The translations under genes were made by a program, and so were the position numbers. From Xanthobacter autotrophicus (GTDB lineage: Bacteria; Pseudomonadota; Alphaproteobacteria; Rhizobiales; Xanthobacteraceae): a DNA stretch of 64,000 bases. How positions within the stretch are numbered: position 1 is the stretch's first letter; each line of letters opens with the position of its first letter. The stretch spans positions 359,419 through 423,418 of the forward strand of contig NZ_VAUP01000031.1 in assembly GCF_005871085.1 (NCBI RefSeq), written 5' to 3'. A model generated the notes under the pieces. It searched no databases and was not told where the DNA came from. It was given only the letters and a program-made list of their open reading frames with translations. Below are positions 35,344 through 44,418 of the stretch, in pieces.

Positions 35344-35985
35344 ATGGCAGAGGCAGCGACCCGTTCCCCCACCTCCTCCGCGCCCGAACGGGGCGGGCGG
35401 GGCCATGCGCTCTCGCTGCCCAACATCCTCACCTATTCGCGCTGCGTGGCGGTGCCGCTGGTGGCGGCCTGCCTGTTCTGGTCGGATATCCTGGAAGGCG
35501 GCGCGGTGCTGCGTTGGGTGGCGCTGGCGCTCTACATCGCCGCCGCCATCACCGATTTTTTCGATGGCTACCTCGCCCGCGCGTGGTCGCAGCAGTCCGC
35601 CATTGGGCGGATGCTGGACCCGATCGCCGACAAGCTGCTGGTTTCCACCTGCCTGCTCATGCTGGCCTCCGACGGCACCATCCGCGGCTGGTCCCTGTGG
35701 GCGGCCATCGTCATCCTGTGCCGGGAGATCCTGGTGTCCGGCCTGCGCGAGTTTCTGGCCGAGCTTCGGGTTTCGGTGCCGGTGTCGCGCCTTGCCAAGT
35801 GGAAGACGACGCTCCAGCTCGTCGCCGTGGGCGTGCTCATCACCGGGCCTGCCGGCGAGAGCGTGCTGCCGGGGGTGAACCTCGTGGGTTTGATCCTCCT
35901 GTGGGTCTCGGCCGTGCTCACGCTCTACACGGGCTATGATTATTTCCGGGCCGGCGCCCGCCACCTGGTGGAGGACGAGCGGTGA
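35344..35985 (+). CDS. pgsA: CDP-diacylglycerol-glycerol-3-phosphate phosphatidyltransferase
   Basis: This 213-residue inner-membrane enzyme makes phosphatidylglycerol phosphate from CDP-diacylglycerol and glycerol 3-phosphate. The CDP-alcohol motif D-x2-DG-x2-AR-x8-G-x3-D-x3-D is intact in DFFDGYLAR followed by GRMLDPIAD. There are about five membrane segments. I chose the ATG at 35344. The stop overlaps the moaD start in GTGA. The uvrC-pgsA-moaDE order is common in this order of bacteria. Confidence 0.95.
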   Translation: MAEAATRSPTSSAPERGGRGHALSLPNILTYSRCVAVPLVAACLFWSDILEGGAVLRWVALALYIAAAITDFFDGYLARAWSQQSAIGRMLDPIADKLLVSTCLLMLASDGTIRGWSLWAAIVILCREILVSGLREFLAELRVSVPVSRLAKWKTTLQLVAVGVLITGPAGESVLPGVNLVGLILLWVSAVLTLYTGYDYFRAGARHLVEDER

Positions 35986-36233
35986 AGATTCTTTATTTCG
36001 CCTGGCTGCGCGAGCGCGTCGGGCTGGCGGAGGAAGAGGTGGCGCCACCCGCCGAGGTGGCCACCGTCGCCGATCTCGCCCGCTGGCTCGCCGGACGGGA
36101 CGAGGCCCACGCTTATGCCTTCGAGAATGCAGCCGTGGTGCGCGCCGCCCTCGACCGGCGCCACGTGAAGCCGGATGCCTCGCTCGCCGGGGTACGGGAA
36201 GTGGCCTTCTTTCCGCCCATGACCGGAGGCTGA
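35982..36233 (+). CDS. moaD: molybdopterin synthase small subunit
   Basis: This 83-residue ubiquitin-like protein carries sulfur as a thiocarboxylate on its C-terminal Gly-Gly (FFPPMTGG) for molybdopterin synthase. It starts at a GTG that overlaps the pgsA stop (GTGA) and lies 3 bp before moaE. Together with moaE it forms the synthase that makes molybdopterin from cyclic pyranopterin monophosphate; one likely customer is the molybdopterin oxidoreductase at 12884. Confidence 0.95.
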   Translation: MKILYFAWLRERVGLAEEEVAPPAEVATVADLARWLAGRDEAHAYAFENAAVVRAALDRRHVKPDASLAGVREVAFFPPMTGG

Positions 36234-36236
36234 GCC

Positions 36237-36710
36237 GTGTTTTCCGTCCGCATCCAGGAGGCGCCGTTCGATGCGGCCGCCGAAGCGGCGCGCCTCGCGC
36301 AGGGGCGCACCGACGTGGGCGGCATCGTGACCTTCACCGGCCTGTGCCGGGCCGATGCGGGGGCGGACGGGATGGGGCTCGCGGCGCTCACGCTGGAGCA
36401 TTATCCCGGCATGGCGGAAGAGGAGATCGAGCGCCATGTGGCCGAGGCTCGCGCGCGCTGGCCGCTGCTGGGCGCCATCGTGGTGCACCGGCACGGGCGG
36501 CTGGTGCCGGGCGACCCCATCGTGTTCGTGGCCACCGCCTCGGCGCACCGGGCGGCGGCCTTCGCGGCGGCCGAATTCCTCATGGACTGGTTGAAGACCA
36601 GCGCCCCCTTCTGGAAGAAGGAGGAGCGGGCGGACGGTGCCGACGCCGGCGGATGGGTCGAGGCCAAGGCCAGCGACGACGCGGCGGCGGATCGCTGGGC
36701 GCGGGACTGA
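36237..36710 (+). CDS. moaE: molybdopterin synthase catalytic subunit
   Basis: This 157-residue subunit forms the heterotetramer with MoaD. The family signatures are HRHGRLVPGD (about 83-92) and the catalytic Lys in KTSAPFWKKE. It starts at a GTG at 36237, three bases after moaD. The last 25 residues are Ala/Asp-rich. It is the end of the pgsA-moaD-moaE operon; a 193-bp spacer follows before the SDR gene. Confidence 0.95.
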   Translation: MFSVRIQEAPFDAAAEAARLAQGRTDVGGIVTFTGLCRADAGADGMGLAALTLEHYPGMAEEEIERHVAEARARWPLLGAIVVHRHGRLVPGDPIVFVATASAHRAAAFAAAEFLMDWLKTSAPFWKKEERADGADAGGWVEAKASDDAAADRWARD

Positions 36711-36903
36711 CGCGCCCAGGCATTGCCTTCATGCGAGGAAGGCGCCGTGCGCCCAACCCGATTTCTGGGCACCCCGATGGGTCGCGACTGGTGCTGGCCC
36801 TTGCGTCCCGCCGCGAGCCACGTCTATGAAACAGGGGCGCCCTACCGAAGAGCCGGCCAACGGTCCCCGCGCTGGTGAGAGAAACGATCCAGAGACGCAT
36901 CCC

Positions 36904-37671
36904 ATGGATTTTCGTGTTTCGCTCGACGGTCGCTCCGCCTTGGTGACGGGCGCGTCCGGAGGTCTCGGGGCTTTTTTCGCCGAGCGTCTGGCGGCTGCCG
37001 GGGCGCGCGTGGCGGTTGCCGCGCGCCGGCGTGATGCCTGCGCCGATCTGTGCGCCCGCATCGAGGCTGCCGGCGGCACCGCTTTGCCCATCGCCCTCGA
37101 CGTGAGCGATGAGGCCTCAGCCACCGCGGCGGTGGCCGAGGTGGTGGCAGCGTTCGGCGGCCTCGACATCCTCGTCAACAATGCCGGCGTCACCGGCACT
37201 ACCCCGCTCCTGGACGAGACCGTCGAGGTGTGGGACCGCATCCTCGACACCAATTTGAAGGGTGGCTTCCTGGTGGGCCGGGAAGCTGCGCGCGCCATGG
37301 CGAAGACCGGGCGCGGCGGCCGCATCGTCAATGTGGCCTCCATCCTGGGGCTGCGCATCGCCGGGCAGGTGGCGGCCTATGCCGCCTCCAAGGCGGCGCT
37401 GGTGCAGCTGACCAAGTCCATGGCGCTGGAATGGGCGCGTTATTCCATTCAGGCCAATGCCCTGTGCCCCGGCTATGTGGAAACCGACCTCAACCGCGAT
37501 TTCTTCGCGAGCCCGGCGGGGCAGGCGCTGATCAAGCGCATTCCGTCCCGCCGTCTCGGCCGCCTCGAGGATCTCGAGGGCCCGCTTCTGTTCCTGTGTT
37601 CCGACGCCGCCCGCTACGTGACCGGGACGACGCTGGTGGTCGATGGCGGCCACCTCGTCTCCTCCCTGTGA
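36904..37671 (+). CDS. SDR-family NAD(P)-dependent oxidoreductase
   Basis: This 255-residue short-chain dehydrogenase has the glycine-rich nucleotide site TGASGGLGAF near residue 17, NNAGVTG, the catalytic Ser in NVASILG and the YAASK motif. The acid-rich strand end (LDV, SDE) and DGGHLVSS at the C-terminus fit FabG-like or 3-hydroxyacyl-CoA/3-hydroxybutyrate dehydrogenases. The start is the ATG at 36904. Its position 90 bp upstream of the 3-oxoacid CoA-transferase genes suggests a part in ketone-body or short-chain acid use; this is inference. Confidence 0.9.
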   Translation: MDFRVSLDGRSALVTGASGGLGAFFAERLAAAGARVAVAARRRDACADLCARIEAAGGTALPIALDVSDEASATAAVAEVVAAFGGLDILVNNAGVTGTTPLLDETVEVWDRILDTNLKGGFLVGREAARAMAKTGRGGRIVNVASILGLRIAGQVAAYAASKAALVQLTKSMALEWARYSIQANALCPGYVETDLNRDFFASPAGQALIKRIPSRRLGRLEDLEGPLLFLCSDAARYVTGTTLVVDGGHLVSSL

Positions 37672-37761
37672 CGGCGCGGCGGCGCGCCATTCTGCAAGGT
37701 CCCGCTTTCGCTTGAGGGGCCGGCCTCTTAAGGTCATCGAGGCGCCAGCGCCGAGGAGGAA

Positions 37762-38478
37762 ATGATGCGACACAAGGTGTACCCGGACGCGAAAAGTGCC
37801 CTGGAGGGCGTCCTCGCCGACGGCATGATGATCATGGCCGGCGGGTTCGGCCTCTGCGGCATTCCCGAGAACCTCATCGCCGCCATCCGCGACCTCGGCG
37901 CGAAGAATCTCACCTGCGTGTCGAACAATTGCGGCGTGGACGATTTCGGCCTCGGCATCCTCCTCGCCAACGGCCAGATCAAGAAGATGCTGTCGTCCTA
38001 CGTGGGCGAGAACAAGCTGTTCGAGAAGCTGTACCTCGCCGGCGACCTGGAGCTGGAATTCAACCCGCAGGGCACGCTGGCCGAGCGCATCCGCGCCGGC
38101 GGCGCGGGCATTCCCGGCTTCTACACCAAGACCGGCTACGGCACGATCATCGCCGAGGGCAAGCCCACCCGCGAGTTCAACGGCGAGCACTACGTGCTGG
38201 AGACGGGCCTTGTGGCCGACCTCTCCATCATCAAGGCGTGGAAGGCCGACAAGGAAGGCAATCTCGTCTACCGCAAGACCGCCCGGAACTTCAATCCGAT
38301 GATGGCCACGGCCGGCAAGGTCACCGTTGCCGAGGTGGAGGAACTGGTGGAGATTGGCGATCTCGACCCGGATACCATCCACACACCCGGCATCTATGTG
38401 GACCGCATCGTCGTCAGCAAGGGCGCCGAGAAGCGGATCGAGAAGGTGACCACCCGCAAGCGCGAAGAGGTGAAGTGA
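37762..38478 (+). CDS. scoA: 3-oxoacid CoA-transferase subunit A
   Basis: This 238-residue subunit of a two-chain CoA-transferase (SCOT-like) moves CoA between succinyl-CoA and acetoacetate. The CoA-binding loop [12 protein letters not shown] (near residue 30) and [14 protein letters not shown] match family I. A strong ribosome-binding site, GAGGAGGAA, precedes the ATG at 37762 (ATGATG; the second is also possible). It lies one base before subunit B, so the two are coupled and made in equal amounts. Confidence 0.94.
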   Translation: MMRHKVYPDAKSALEGVLADGMMIMAGGFGLCGIPENLIAAIRDLGAKNLTCVSNNCGVDDFGLGILLANGQIKKMLSSYVGENKLFEKLYLAGDLELEFNPQGTLAERIRAGGAGIPGFYTKTGYGTIIAEGKPTREFNGEHYVLETGLVADLSIIKAWKADKEGNLVYRKTARNFNPMMATAGKVTVAEVEELVEIGDLDPDTIHTPGIYVDRIVVSKGAEKRIEKVTTRKREEVK

Positions 38479-38479
38479 G

Positions 38480-39124
38480 ATGGCCTGGACTCGTGACGAG
38501 ATGGCGGCCCGCGCCGCCCAGCAGATCCGCGACGGCTTCTACGTCAACCTCGGCATCGGCATCCCCACCCTGGTCGCCAACGCGCTGCCCCCGGGCATGA
38601 CCGTGAGCTTCCAGAGCGAGAACGGCATGCTGGGCATCGGCCCCTTCCCCTATGAGGGCGAGGAGGATCCCGACCTCATCAACGCCGGCAAGCAGACCGT
38701 GACCGAGGTGCCGGACACCGCCTATTTCTCCTCGTCCGATTCGTTCGCCATGATCCGCGGCGGCCACATGGACCTCTCCATTCTCGGCTCCATGCAGGTG
38801 TCCGAGACCGGCGACATCGCCAACTGGATGGTGCCCGGCAAGATGGTGAAGGGCATGGGCGGCGCCATGGATCTGGTGGCCGGCGCCAAGGAAGTGATCG
38901 TGCTCATGGAGCACGTGGAGAAGTCCGGCGCGCCCAAGCTGGTGGAAAAGTGCACTCTGCCGCTCACCGGCACCAACGTGACCGACTTCGTGATCACCGA
39001 TCTTGCGGTGTTCGAGTTCACCAAGCGTGGCGGCACGCTGGTGCTGAAGGAACTGGCCCCCGGCGTAACCCTCGACGAGGTGAAGGCCAAGACGGCGGCC
39101 AAGTTCGAGGTGGGCCTCGCCTGA
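38480..39124 (+). CDS. scoB: 3-oxoacid CoA-transferase subunit B
   Basis: This 214-residue partner of subunit A carries the catalytic Glu, E47 in SENGMLGIG, which forms the glutamyl-CoA thioester. [12 protein letters not shown] and [10 protein letters not shown] are family signatures. It starts at an ATG one base after the subunit A stop and ends in an intrinsic terminator at about 39150. Acetoacetate from SDR activity would be activated here for thiolysis; the linkage is inference. Confidence 0.95.
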   Translation: MAWTRDEMAARAAQQIRDGFYVNLGIGIPTLVANALPPGMTVSFQSENGMLGIGPFPYEGEEDPDLINAGKQTVTEVPDTAYFSSSDSFAMIRGGHMDLSILGSMQVSETGDIANWMVPGKMVKGMGGAMDLVAGAKEVIVLMEHVEKSGAPKLVEKCTLPLTGTNVTDFVITDLAVFEFTKRGGTLVLKELAPGVTLDEVKAKTAAKFEVGLA

Positions 39125-39147
39125 GGCTTGTCCCTCAGTTCTGACGA

Positions 39148-39185
39148 TGAAGGCTCCTCCGCGCTGCGGGGGAGCCTTTTTCGTT
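39148..39185 (+). terminator. terminator after CoA-transferase genes
   Basis: A stem of AAGGCTCC, a spacer with a GC inner stem, and GGGAGCC followed by TTTTTCG. It ends the SDR-scoA-scoB transcripts; the hpnK gene comes in from the opposite side. Confidence 0.85.
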
Positions 39186-39198
39186 TCTGCCCTGATGC

Positions 39199-40047
39199 TT
39201 ACGCTGCAGCTTTGGCCCGCAGTCCGTCCGGCAGGGCGAGGCTCACGTCGGCGGCATCGAGGATGCCCGGCAGGGTGGCGCCGTGGAGCACGGCATATTC
39301 CACTTCCCGCTGCTGGGTCAGGGGATCGCGCGCGGTGAGCGGATCGTCCACCCGGCCGGGATGAACCATCACCAGCCCGCCCTCCGGCACGCCCTTCAGG
39401 AAGTGGGTGAGCAGGGTCGCGAAATCGTGGTCGGCGGAAAAATCGTAGGCGCCGCCGAAGCCGCGATTGGTGGCAAGGCCAAGCTGCGCCGCATCCCGCG
39501 CGAAGCCGCTGGCGAAGGCGCCGATGAGCCGGCCCTTGGCGTCGAAGCCATGGAGCGCCGCCTTGGCCGGGGTCACGTCCCGCAGCCAGGCGCGGGGGGC
39601 ATGGCGGGCGGTGGAGGCGAGCACCGCCTTGCGCACCACCGGCAGCACATGCACGTGCTGGTGGCCGTCCACATGGTCCGGCGGCCGGCCGAAGGCGTCG
39701 AGGAAGGCCTCAAACTGCGCCTCCACCTCCGCCTCCACCGCCTTGGCGTCGAGCCGTCGCGACAGGGCTGCGAGTACCACCTGGGACAGGGCAGGGAAGC
39801 AGCCGTTCGCCCCGGCCATGCCGCGGGTGAGCGGGGGAAAGGTGCCGGTGAGCGTCACATGTAGCCCGATGCTGACGTCCCGGTCCTTGGCCGCGGCCTT
39901 GAGGGTGTCGGCCTCCTCGATCAGGCCGTCGAACACGGTCATCACCGAGGTGGCGTTGATCCGGCGGGCTGTGATCAGCCGGCGGATGGCCTCCGACACG
40001 CCGGGCGCGATGGCGTAGTCGTCGGCGCACAGCACCACGCGCTTCAT
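39199..40047 (-). CDS. hpnK: ChbG/HpnK-family carbohydrate deacetylase
   Basis: This 282-residue YdjC-type metal-dependent deacetylase starts MKRVVLCADDYAIAPGVSEAIRR. The metal ligands are DD of CADDY, the His in GLHVTLTG, and the His region DHVDGHQHVHVLP. It probably removes an acetyl group from an N-acetylated sugar; HpnK is named from hopanoid gene clusters. The start at 40045-40047 overlaps the stop of the GT2 gene in ATGA, so the two are coupled and may act on the same lipid-linked glycan. No other hopanoid genes are seen here. Confidence 0.85.
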   Translation of the reverse strand: MKRVVLCADDYAIAPGVSEAIRRLITARRINATSVMTVFDGLIEEADTLKAAAKDRDVSIGLHVTLTGTFPPLTRGMAGANGCFPALSQVVLAALSRRLDAKAVEAEVEAQFEAFLDAFGRPPDHVDGHQHVHVLPVVRKAVLASTARHAPRAWLRDVTPAKAALHGFDAKGRLIGAFASGFARDAAQLGLATNRGFGGAYDFSADHDFATLLTHFLKGVPEGGLVMVHPGRVDDPLTARDPLTQQREVEYAVLHGATLPGILDAADVSLALPDGLRAKAAA

Positions 40048-41096
40048 GGCTCGGCCCTCGATGCCAGGGCCGACGGGTGGCCGGGGCCCGCGAAGGGCTG
40101 CCCGGCTATGGGCTGTCCCGTGAGGGGATGGCCAGTAGCTTCGGCCGGGGCGCGGTTGAGCACGTGGTCGGCCACGTAATAGACCGGGCGCGCCTTGATC
40201 TCGGAGAGGATGCGGGCGATGTATTCGCCCATCAGTCCCATCACCAGCAACTGGGTGCCGCCGATCACCATCAGGCCCACCACGATGGAGGGATAGCCCG
40301 GCAGCGGGATGCCCCACACAAGGCGCTCCACCACGATCCAACTGCCATAGAACAGGGCAAGGCCCGCCAGCACCGCGCCGAACGCGGCGGCGAGGCGCAG
40401 CGGCGCGGGCGAGAACGAGGTCAGCGCCTCCATGGAGAGGCCCAGCAGGCGCAGGAAGCTCCATGAGGTGGAGCCGTGGGCGCGCGGTGCCGGCCGATAG
40501 GGCACCGCGATCTGGCGGAAGCCGATCCAGCTCGACAGGCCCTTGAAGAAGCGGTTGCGCTCGGGCATGCGCCGCAAGGCGGCGGCGGCGCGCGGGGACA
40601 GGATGCGGAAGTCCGCCGCATCCTCCGGGATGGGGGTGGCGGCGCCGAAGTTCAGGAGTTTGTAGAAGGCGCGCACGAACAGGCGCCGGCTCGCCGCCTC
40701 GTCGGAGCGGTCAGCCTTCACCGCATAGGCCACGTCGTAGCCCTCGTCCTTCCACAGGCGCAGGAAGGTGGGGATCATCTCCGGCGGGTGCTGGCCGTCG
40801 CCGTCCATGAACATCACCGCGTCGCCGCGGGCATGGTCGAGGCCGGCCATGAGGGCCGCCTCCTTGCCGAAGTTGCGTGACAGCGCCACCACCTGGATGT
40901 CGATGCCCAGTACTGGCAGGCTTGCGGCGAGCGCCGCGCTGCCGTCGCGGCTACCGTCGTCCACATAGACGATTTCCATGGTGAGGCCACGCGCGCGCGC
41001 TTCCGCGGCGGCGGCGGCGCTCAGGTCGGCATGGAAGAAGGGTAGCCCTTCGAGCTCGTTGTAGAGCGGGACGACGATGCTGAGGTTAGGTGTCAT
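40044..41096 (-). CDS. family 2 glycosyltransferase, lipid-linked sugar type
   Basis: This 350-residue enzyme has a GT-A domain (SIVVPLYNELEGLPFF, then VDDGSRDGS with the DD pair and MDGDGQHPPE with the DxD motif) followed by two C-terminal membrane segments (about 240-300). It resembles DPM1/ArnC/GtrB enzymes, which transfer sugar to polyprenyl phosphate. The start is the ATG at 41094-41096. It is the first gene of a coupled pair with the hpnK-like deacetylase, suggesting that the transferred sugar is later deacetylated. Confidence 0.93.
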   Translation of the reverse strand: MTPNLSIVVPLYNELEGLPFFHADLSAAAAAEARARGLTMEIVYVDDGSRDGSAALAASLPVLGIDIQVVALSRNFGKEAALMAGLDHARGDAVMFMDGDGQHPPEMIPTFLRLWKDEGYDVAYAVKADRSDEAASRRLFVRAFYKLLNFGAATPIPEDAADFRILSPRAAAALRRMPERNRFFKGLSSWIGFRQIAVPYRPAPRAHGSTSWSFLRLLGLSMEALTSFSPAPLRLAAAFGAVLAGLALFYGSWIVVERLVWGIPLPGYPSIVVGLMVIGGTQLLVMGLMGEYIARILSEIKARPVYYVADHVLNRAPAEATGHPLTGQPIAGQPFAGPGHPSALASRAEP

Positions 41097-41403
41097 GATA
41101 CTTCCGCCCGGCACGCGCAAAGAATGCAAACTCATCTAGCTGCCTCCGCCCCGAAAGGGAGCAGAATTTTTTGCGGAAGACGCGGAACCCCCGCATGTCC
41201 TCCGCGTTGAATGGTCAGCGCGATCATTCCCCCCATTGATCGTGCCATTGGCGCGGCCGTCTTCCCCCAAGGCGGCCGCGTCGTCATTTTGGCGGTCGCC
41301 CATCCGCGAAGCGGGGTCGATTGCGGGATATCAAGGCCCGAGACTTTGGGCGAGTTTAGGGTAAGGTCACGTCGTTCAAACGGCCGAACGGGGGCCTTAC
41401 GTG
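41097..41403. other. 307-bp intergenic region, nothing recognisable
   Basis: Between the divergent GT2 and universal stress genes. No ORF with coding character, tRNA or clear hairpin seen; it must hold two divergent promoters. Confidence 0.4.
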
Positions 41404-42234
41404 ATGATTCGCGACATTCTGGTCAATCTCGCCCAAGGGGTGGAGACCGATCGCGCCTGCGATTTCGCGGCGAGCCTCGCCTCAAGCTTCGGCGCCCATC
41501 TCACCGGCCTGTCGGTCGCCTACGAGATCGATGTGCCGCCCTTTTACATGGGTGCCCTTCCCACCGACTTCATCGATGCCCAGGTGCTGGAGAATCAGGC
41601 CGCCGCCGAGAAGGCGTCGGCCCGCTTCACCGCCGCCGCAAGCGCAGCGGGCGTGCCCCATGAGGTGCGCAGCCTTTCCGCGTCGCTCGGCGTCGCCGCC
41701 AACAGCTTCGCCGAGATGGCGCGGCTGTTCGACCTCACGGTGGTGGCCCAGCCCGATCCGGACCGGCCGGGCCCGGAAGAGGTGATCGCCGAGACGGTGC
41801 TGATGGAATCAGGCCGTGCGGTGCTCATCGTGCCGTACGTGCAGACCAAGCCCTTCAGCGCCGAGCGCGCCGTGGTGGCGTGGGACGGCAGCCGGCCCGC
41901 CGCCCGCGCGCTCGCCGAGGCGCTGCCGCTCCTCCACCGCAGCAAGGAGGTGGAGATCTTCCGCGTGGTCTCCCATCTGGACGAAGAGGACACGGTGGGT
42001 CCTGACGTGGTGCGCCATCTCTCCCGCCATGGCCTCAACGCCAAGGTGCGCAAGCTGCCGGTGACCTCCGGCGAGCCCATCGCGGCGGCCATCCTCAACG
42101 AGGTGGCGGACCAGGGCGCCGATTTCGTTGTGATGGGCGGCTACGGCCATTCCCGCATCCGCGAGCTGGTGCTGGGCGGCGTGACCCGCGAGATTCTCGC
42201 CACCATGACCGTGCCGGTGCTGATGGCCCATTGA
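41404..42234 (+). CDS. universal stress protein
   Basis: This 276-residue protein has a UspA fold in the C-terminal half: the ATP-binding motif GGYGHSRIRELVLGG is close to G-x2-G-x9-G. The N-terminal half contains IRDILVNLAQGVETDRA, a second degenerate UspA-like unit. USPs support survival under stress or energy shortage in the cytosol; the exact role is unknown. I used ATG at 41404; a GTG at 41401 directly precedes it. A strong terminator follows at 42290. Confidence 0.9.
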   Translation: MIRDILVNLAQGVETDRACDFAASLASSFGAHLTGLSVAYEIDVPPFYMGALPTDFIDAQVLENQAAAEKASARFTAAASAAGVPHEVRSLSASLGVAANSFAEMARLFDLTVVAQPDPDRPGPEEVIAETVLMESGRAVLIVPYVQTKPFSAERAVVAWDGSRPAARALAEALPLLHRSKEVEIFRVVSHLDEEDTVGPDVVRHLSRHGLNAKVRKLPVTSGEPIAAAILNEVADQGADFVVMGGYGHSRIRELVLGGVTREILATMTVPVLMAH

Positions 42235-42289
42235 GGCCCGGGACTTACCGGAGCTGAACGGCTTCCGTCGTCCAGCCTGCTCAAAAGCA

Positions 42290-42322
42290 AAAAAGCCCTC
42301 TTCCGGCGGAAGAGGGCTTTTT
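42290..42322. terminator. bidirectional terminator
   Basis: A 15-bp perfect stem (AAAAAGCCCTCTTCC, GGC loop, and its complement) with A-run on one side and T-run on the other ends both the stress-protein gene and the convergent trcR gene. Confidence 0.9.
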
Positions 42323-42379
42323 CGTTGCGGGACCCGGGAAAAGATGTCCGGCGCCGGACGAAGGCCAGCGCCGAGACGG

Positions 42380-43081
42380 TCAATCCTCGTCGTCGTCCTC
42401 GTTTTCGTTCTTCTTCGAGCCGCCGAGCTTGGCGAACACGGTCTCCAGGTCGAGGGATTCGCGGCCCTTGGGGGCTTCATCGATCTCGTCGTGCCCGGTG
42501 GTGACGTCCGCCGGCAGCAGGGTCGCGCCACGGTCCTCGTGGGCGGTGGCGGGACGGTCCTTGGCGGCGCGCTGGACTTCGAGGTCAAGGTCGATCTGGC
42601 TGCACAGGCCAAGCGTCACCGGGTCCATGGGCGAGAGCTGGGCAGAGTTCCAGTGGGTCCGCTCCTTGATGGACTGGATGGTGGACTTGGTGGTGCCCAC
42701 CAGGCGGATGATCTGGGCGTCCTTCAGCTCGGCATGATTGCGCAGCAGCCACAGGATGGCGTTGGGCCGGTCGTGGCGGCGGGAGACCGGGGTGTAGCGG
42801 GGCCCCCGCCGCTTCTTCTGCTCCGGCAGGCGCACCTTGGATTCCAGCAGCTTGAGCCGACGGTCGGGGTTCTTCTCGGCGACGGTGATCTCGTCGCGGG
42901 AGAGCTGGCCGGTGGAGATGGGGTCGAGCCCCTTGATCCCCTGCGCCACCTCGCCGTCGGCGATGCCCTTCACCTCAAGGGGGTGAAGCTTGCAGAAATC
43001 GCCGATCTGCTCGAACGTCAGGGCGGTGTTGTCCACGAGCCAGACGGCGGTGGCCTTGGGCATCAAAGGAATGTTCGACAT
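42380..43081 (-). CDS. trcR: cell cycle transcriptional regulator TrcR
   Basis: This 233-residue protein is of the DUF1013 family, found only in Alphaproteobacteria and named for a cell-cycle regulator. It has an N-terminal helix-turn-helix-like part ([19 protein letters not shown]) and a second DNA-binding-like segment ([18 protein letters not shown]) near residue 130. The C-terminus is acidic (EDDDED). The start is the ATG at 43079-43081 (MSNIPLMPK). Regulators and targets are not visible here. Divergent from ispH across a 326-bp spacer. Confidence 0.92.
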   Translation of the reverse strand: MSNIPLMPKATAVWLVDNTALTFEQIGDFCKLHPLEVKGIADGEVAQGIKGLDPISTGQLSRDEITVAEKNPDRRLKLLESKVRLPEQKKRRGPRYTPVSRRHDRPNAILWLLRNHAELKDAQIIRLVGTTKSTIQSIKERTHWNSAQLSPMDPVTLGLCSQIDLDLEVQRAAKDRPATAHEDRGATLLPADVTTGHDEIDEAPKGRESLDLETVFAKLGGSKKNENEDDDED

Positions 43082-43407
43082 GGCGGCCTCTTGCGGCTTG
43101 TTGGTCGTCGGACGCTTCGGTCCACGGGCTTGTTCGGTCTGTGACGCCAAGGCTTGGGTATGCGCTGGCGTCGGATCTGCTGGCGTCGGCATATGCGGGT
43201 TCGCAAGGCCACCCCTCCCCTGGGGCGGACCGCGGAACTCATCGCTTTATCCGGGATAGCGCCAACATAAGCGCGCCGGGGGCAAGTTGCAATTGCCGAG
43301 CGCGGGAGGCCGGCAAATCGGGCGGTGCGCCGCAACGGCGGCCTGAAATCGCCGGCGCGCCGTTGCGCTCCCTTGACAGGCGCGCCGCAAGACCGCCAAT
43401 TCGCCCC
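43082..43407. other. 326-bp intergenic region with short repeat
   Basis: Between divergent trcR and ispH. A CTGGCGTCGG motif occurs twice around 43163-43190. A TTGACA at about 43375 lies 28 bp before the ispH start and might be its -35 element. No gene, riboswitch or terminator recognised. Confidence 0.4.
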
Positions 43408-44415
43408 ATGCCCTTGATCGAGCCCGCCATGGACCCCGCCGGAGCGCCGGATGCCGCTGCAAAGCCGCCGCTCAAGATCCTTCTTGCTGCGCCGCGTGGC
43501 TTCTGCGCCGGTGTGGTGCGGGCCATCGACGCCGTGGAACAGGCGCTGAAGCTTTACGGCGCGCCGGTCTATGTGCGCCACGAGATCGTGCACAACAAAT
43601 ACGTGGTGGAAGACCTGAAGCGGAAGGGCGCCATCTTCGTGGAGGAGCTGGACGAGGTGCCGGACACCTCGGCGCCGGTCATCTTCTCCGCCCACGGCGT
43701 GCCGAAATCGGTGCCGGACGAGGCGACCTCCCGCAAGCTGTTCGCCATAGACGCCACCTGTCCGCTGGTGACCAAGGTGCACCGGGAGGCGCAGGTGCAT
43801 TTCCGCAAGGGCCGGCACATCCTGCTCATCGGCCATGAGGGTCATCCCGAGGTGGTGGGCACCATCGGCCAGTTGCCGGACGGCGCCTTCACGCTGATCG
43901 AGACGGCCGAGGATGCGCGCGCCGTGACGCCGCGCGACCCGGACAACCTCGCCTATGTGACGCAGACCACCCTGTCGCTGGACGACACGGCGGAAATGAT
44001 CGCTATCCTGCGCGAGCGCTTCCCGACCCTGAGCGAGCCGCACAAGGAAGATATCTGCTACGCCACCACCAACCGGCAGGAAGCGGTGAAGGCCATCGCG
44101 CCCAAGGTGGATGCGCTGGTGGTGGTGGGCGCGCCCAATTCCTCCAATTCCCAGCGGCTGCGCGAGGCGGCCGAGCGCGCCGGCTGCGCCCGCGCCGTGC
44201 TTGTGCAGCGGGCGGTGGACATCGACTGGGCGGTGTTTTCCAGCATCGCCAGCCTCGGCGTCACCGCCGGCGCCTCGGCCCCCGAGGTGCTGGTGGAAGA
44301 GATCATCGACGCCTTCGCCGAACGCTTCGCCGTGACGGTCGAGACCGTGACCTCAACGGAGGAAGATGTGTTCTTCCCTCTGCCGCGCGCCCTGCGGCCG
44401 GATGCGGCGGAGTAG
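43408..44415 (+). CDS. ispH: 4-hydroxy-3-methylbut-2-enyl diphosphate reductase
   Basis: The last step of the MEP isoprenoid pathway: an Fe-S enzyme converts HMBPP to IPP and DMAPP. The cluster cysteines are C33 ([11 protein letters not shown]), C118 (DATCPL) and the Cys in [18 protein letters not shown] binds the diphosphate. The 335-residue length fits. The start is the ATG at 43408. It is followed by thrB three bases on and then rnhA, the usual alphaproteobacterial order; divergent from trcR. Confidence 0.97.
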   Translation: MPLIEPAMDPAGAPDAAAKPPLKILLAAPRGFCAGVVRAIDAVEQALKLYGAPVYVRHEIVHNKYVVEDLKRKGAIFVEELDEVPDTSAPVIFSAHGVPKSVPDEATSRKLFAIDATCPLVTKVHREAQVHFRKGRHILLIGHEGHPEVVGTIGQLPDGAFTLIETAEDARAVTPRDPDNLAYVTQTTLSLDDTAEMIAILRERFPTLSEPHKEDICYATTNRQEAVKAIAPKVDALVVVGAPNSSNSQRLREAAERAGCARAVLVQRAVDIDWAVFSSIASLGVTAGASAPEVLVEEIIDAFAERFAVTVETVTSTEEDVFFPLPRALRPDAAE

Positions 44416-44418
44416 ATC

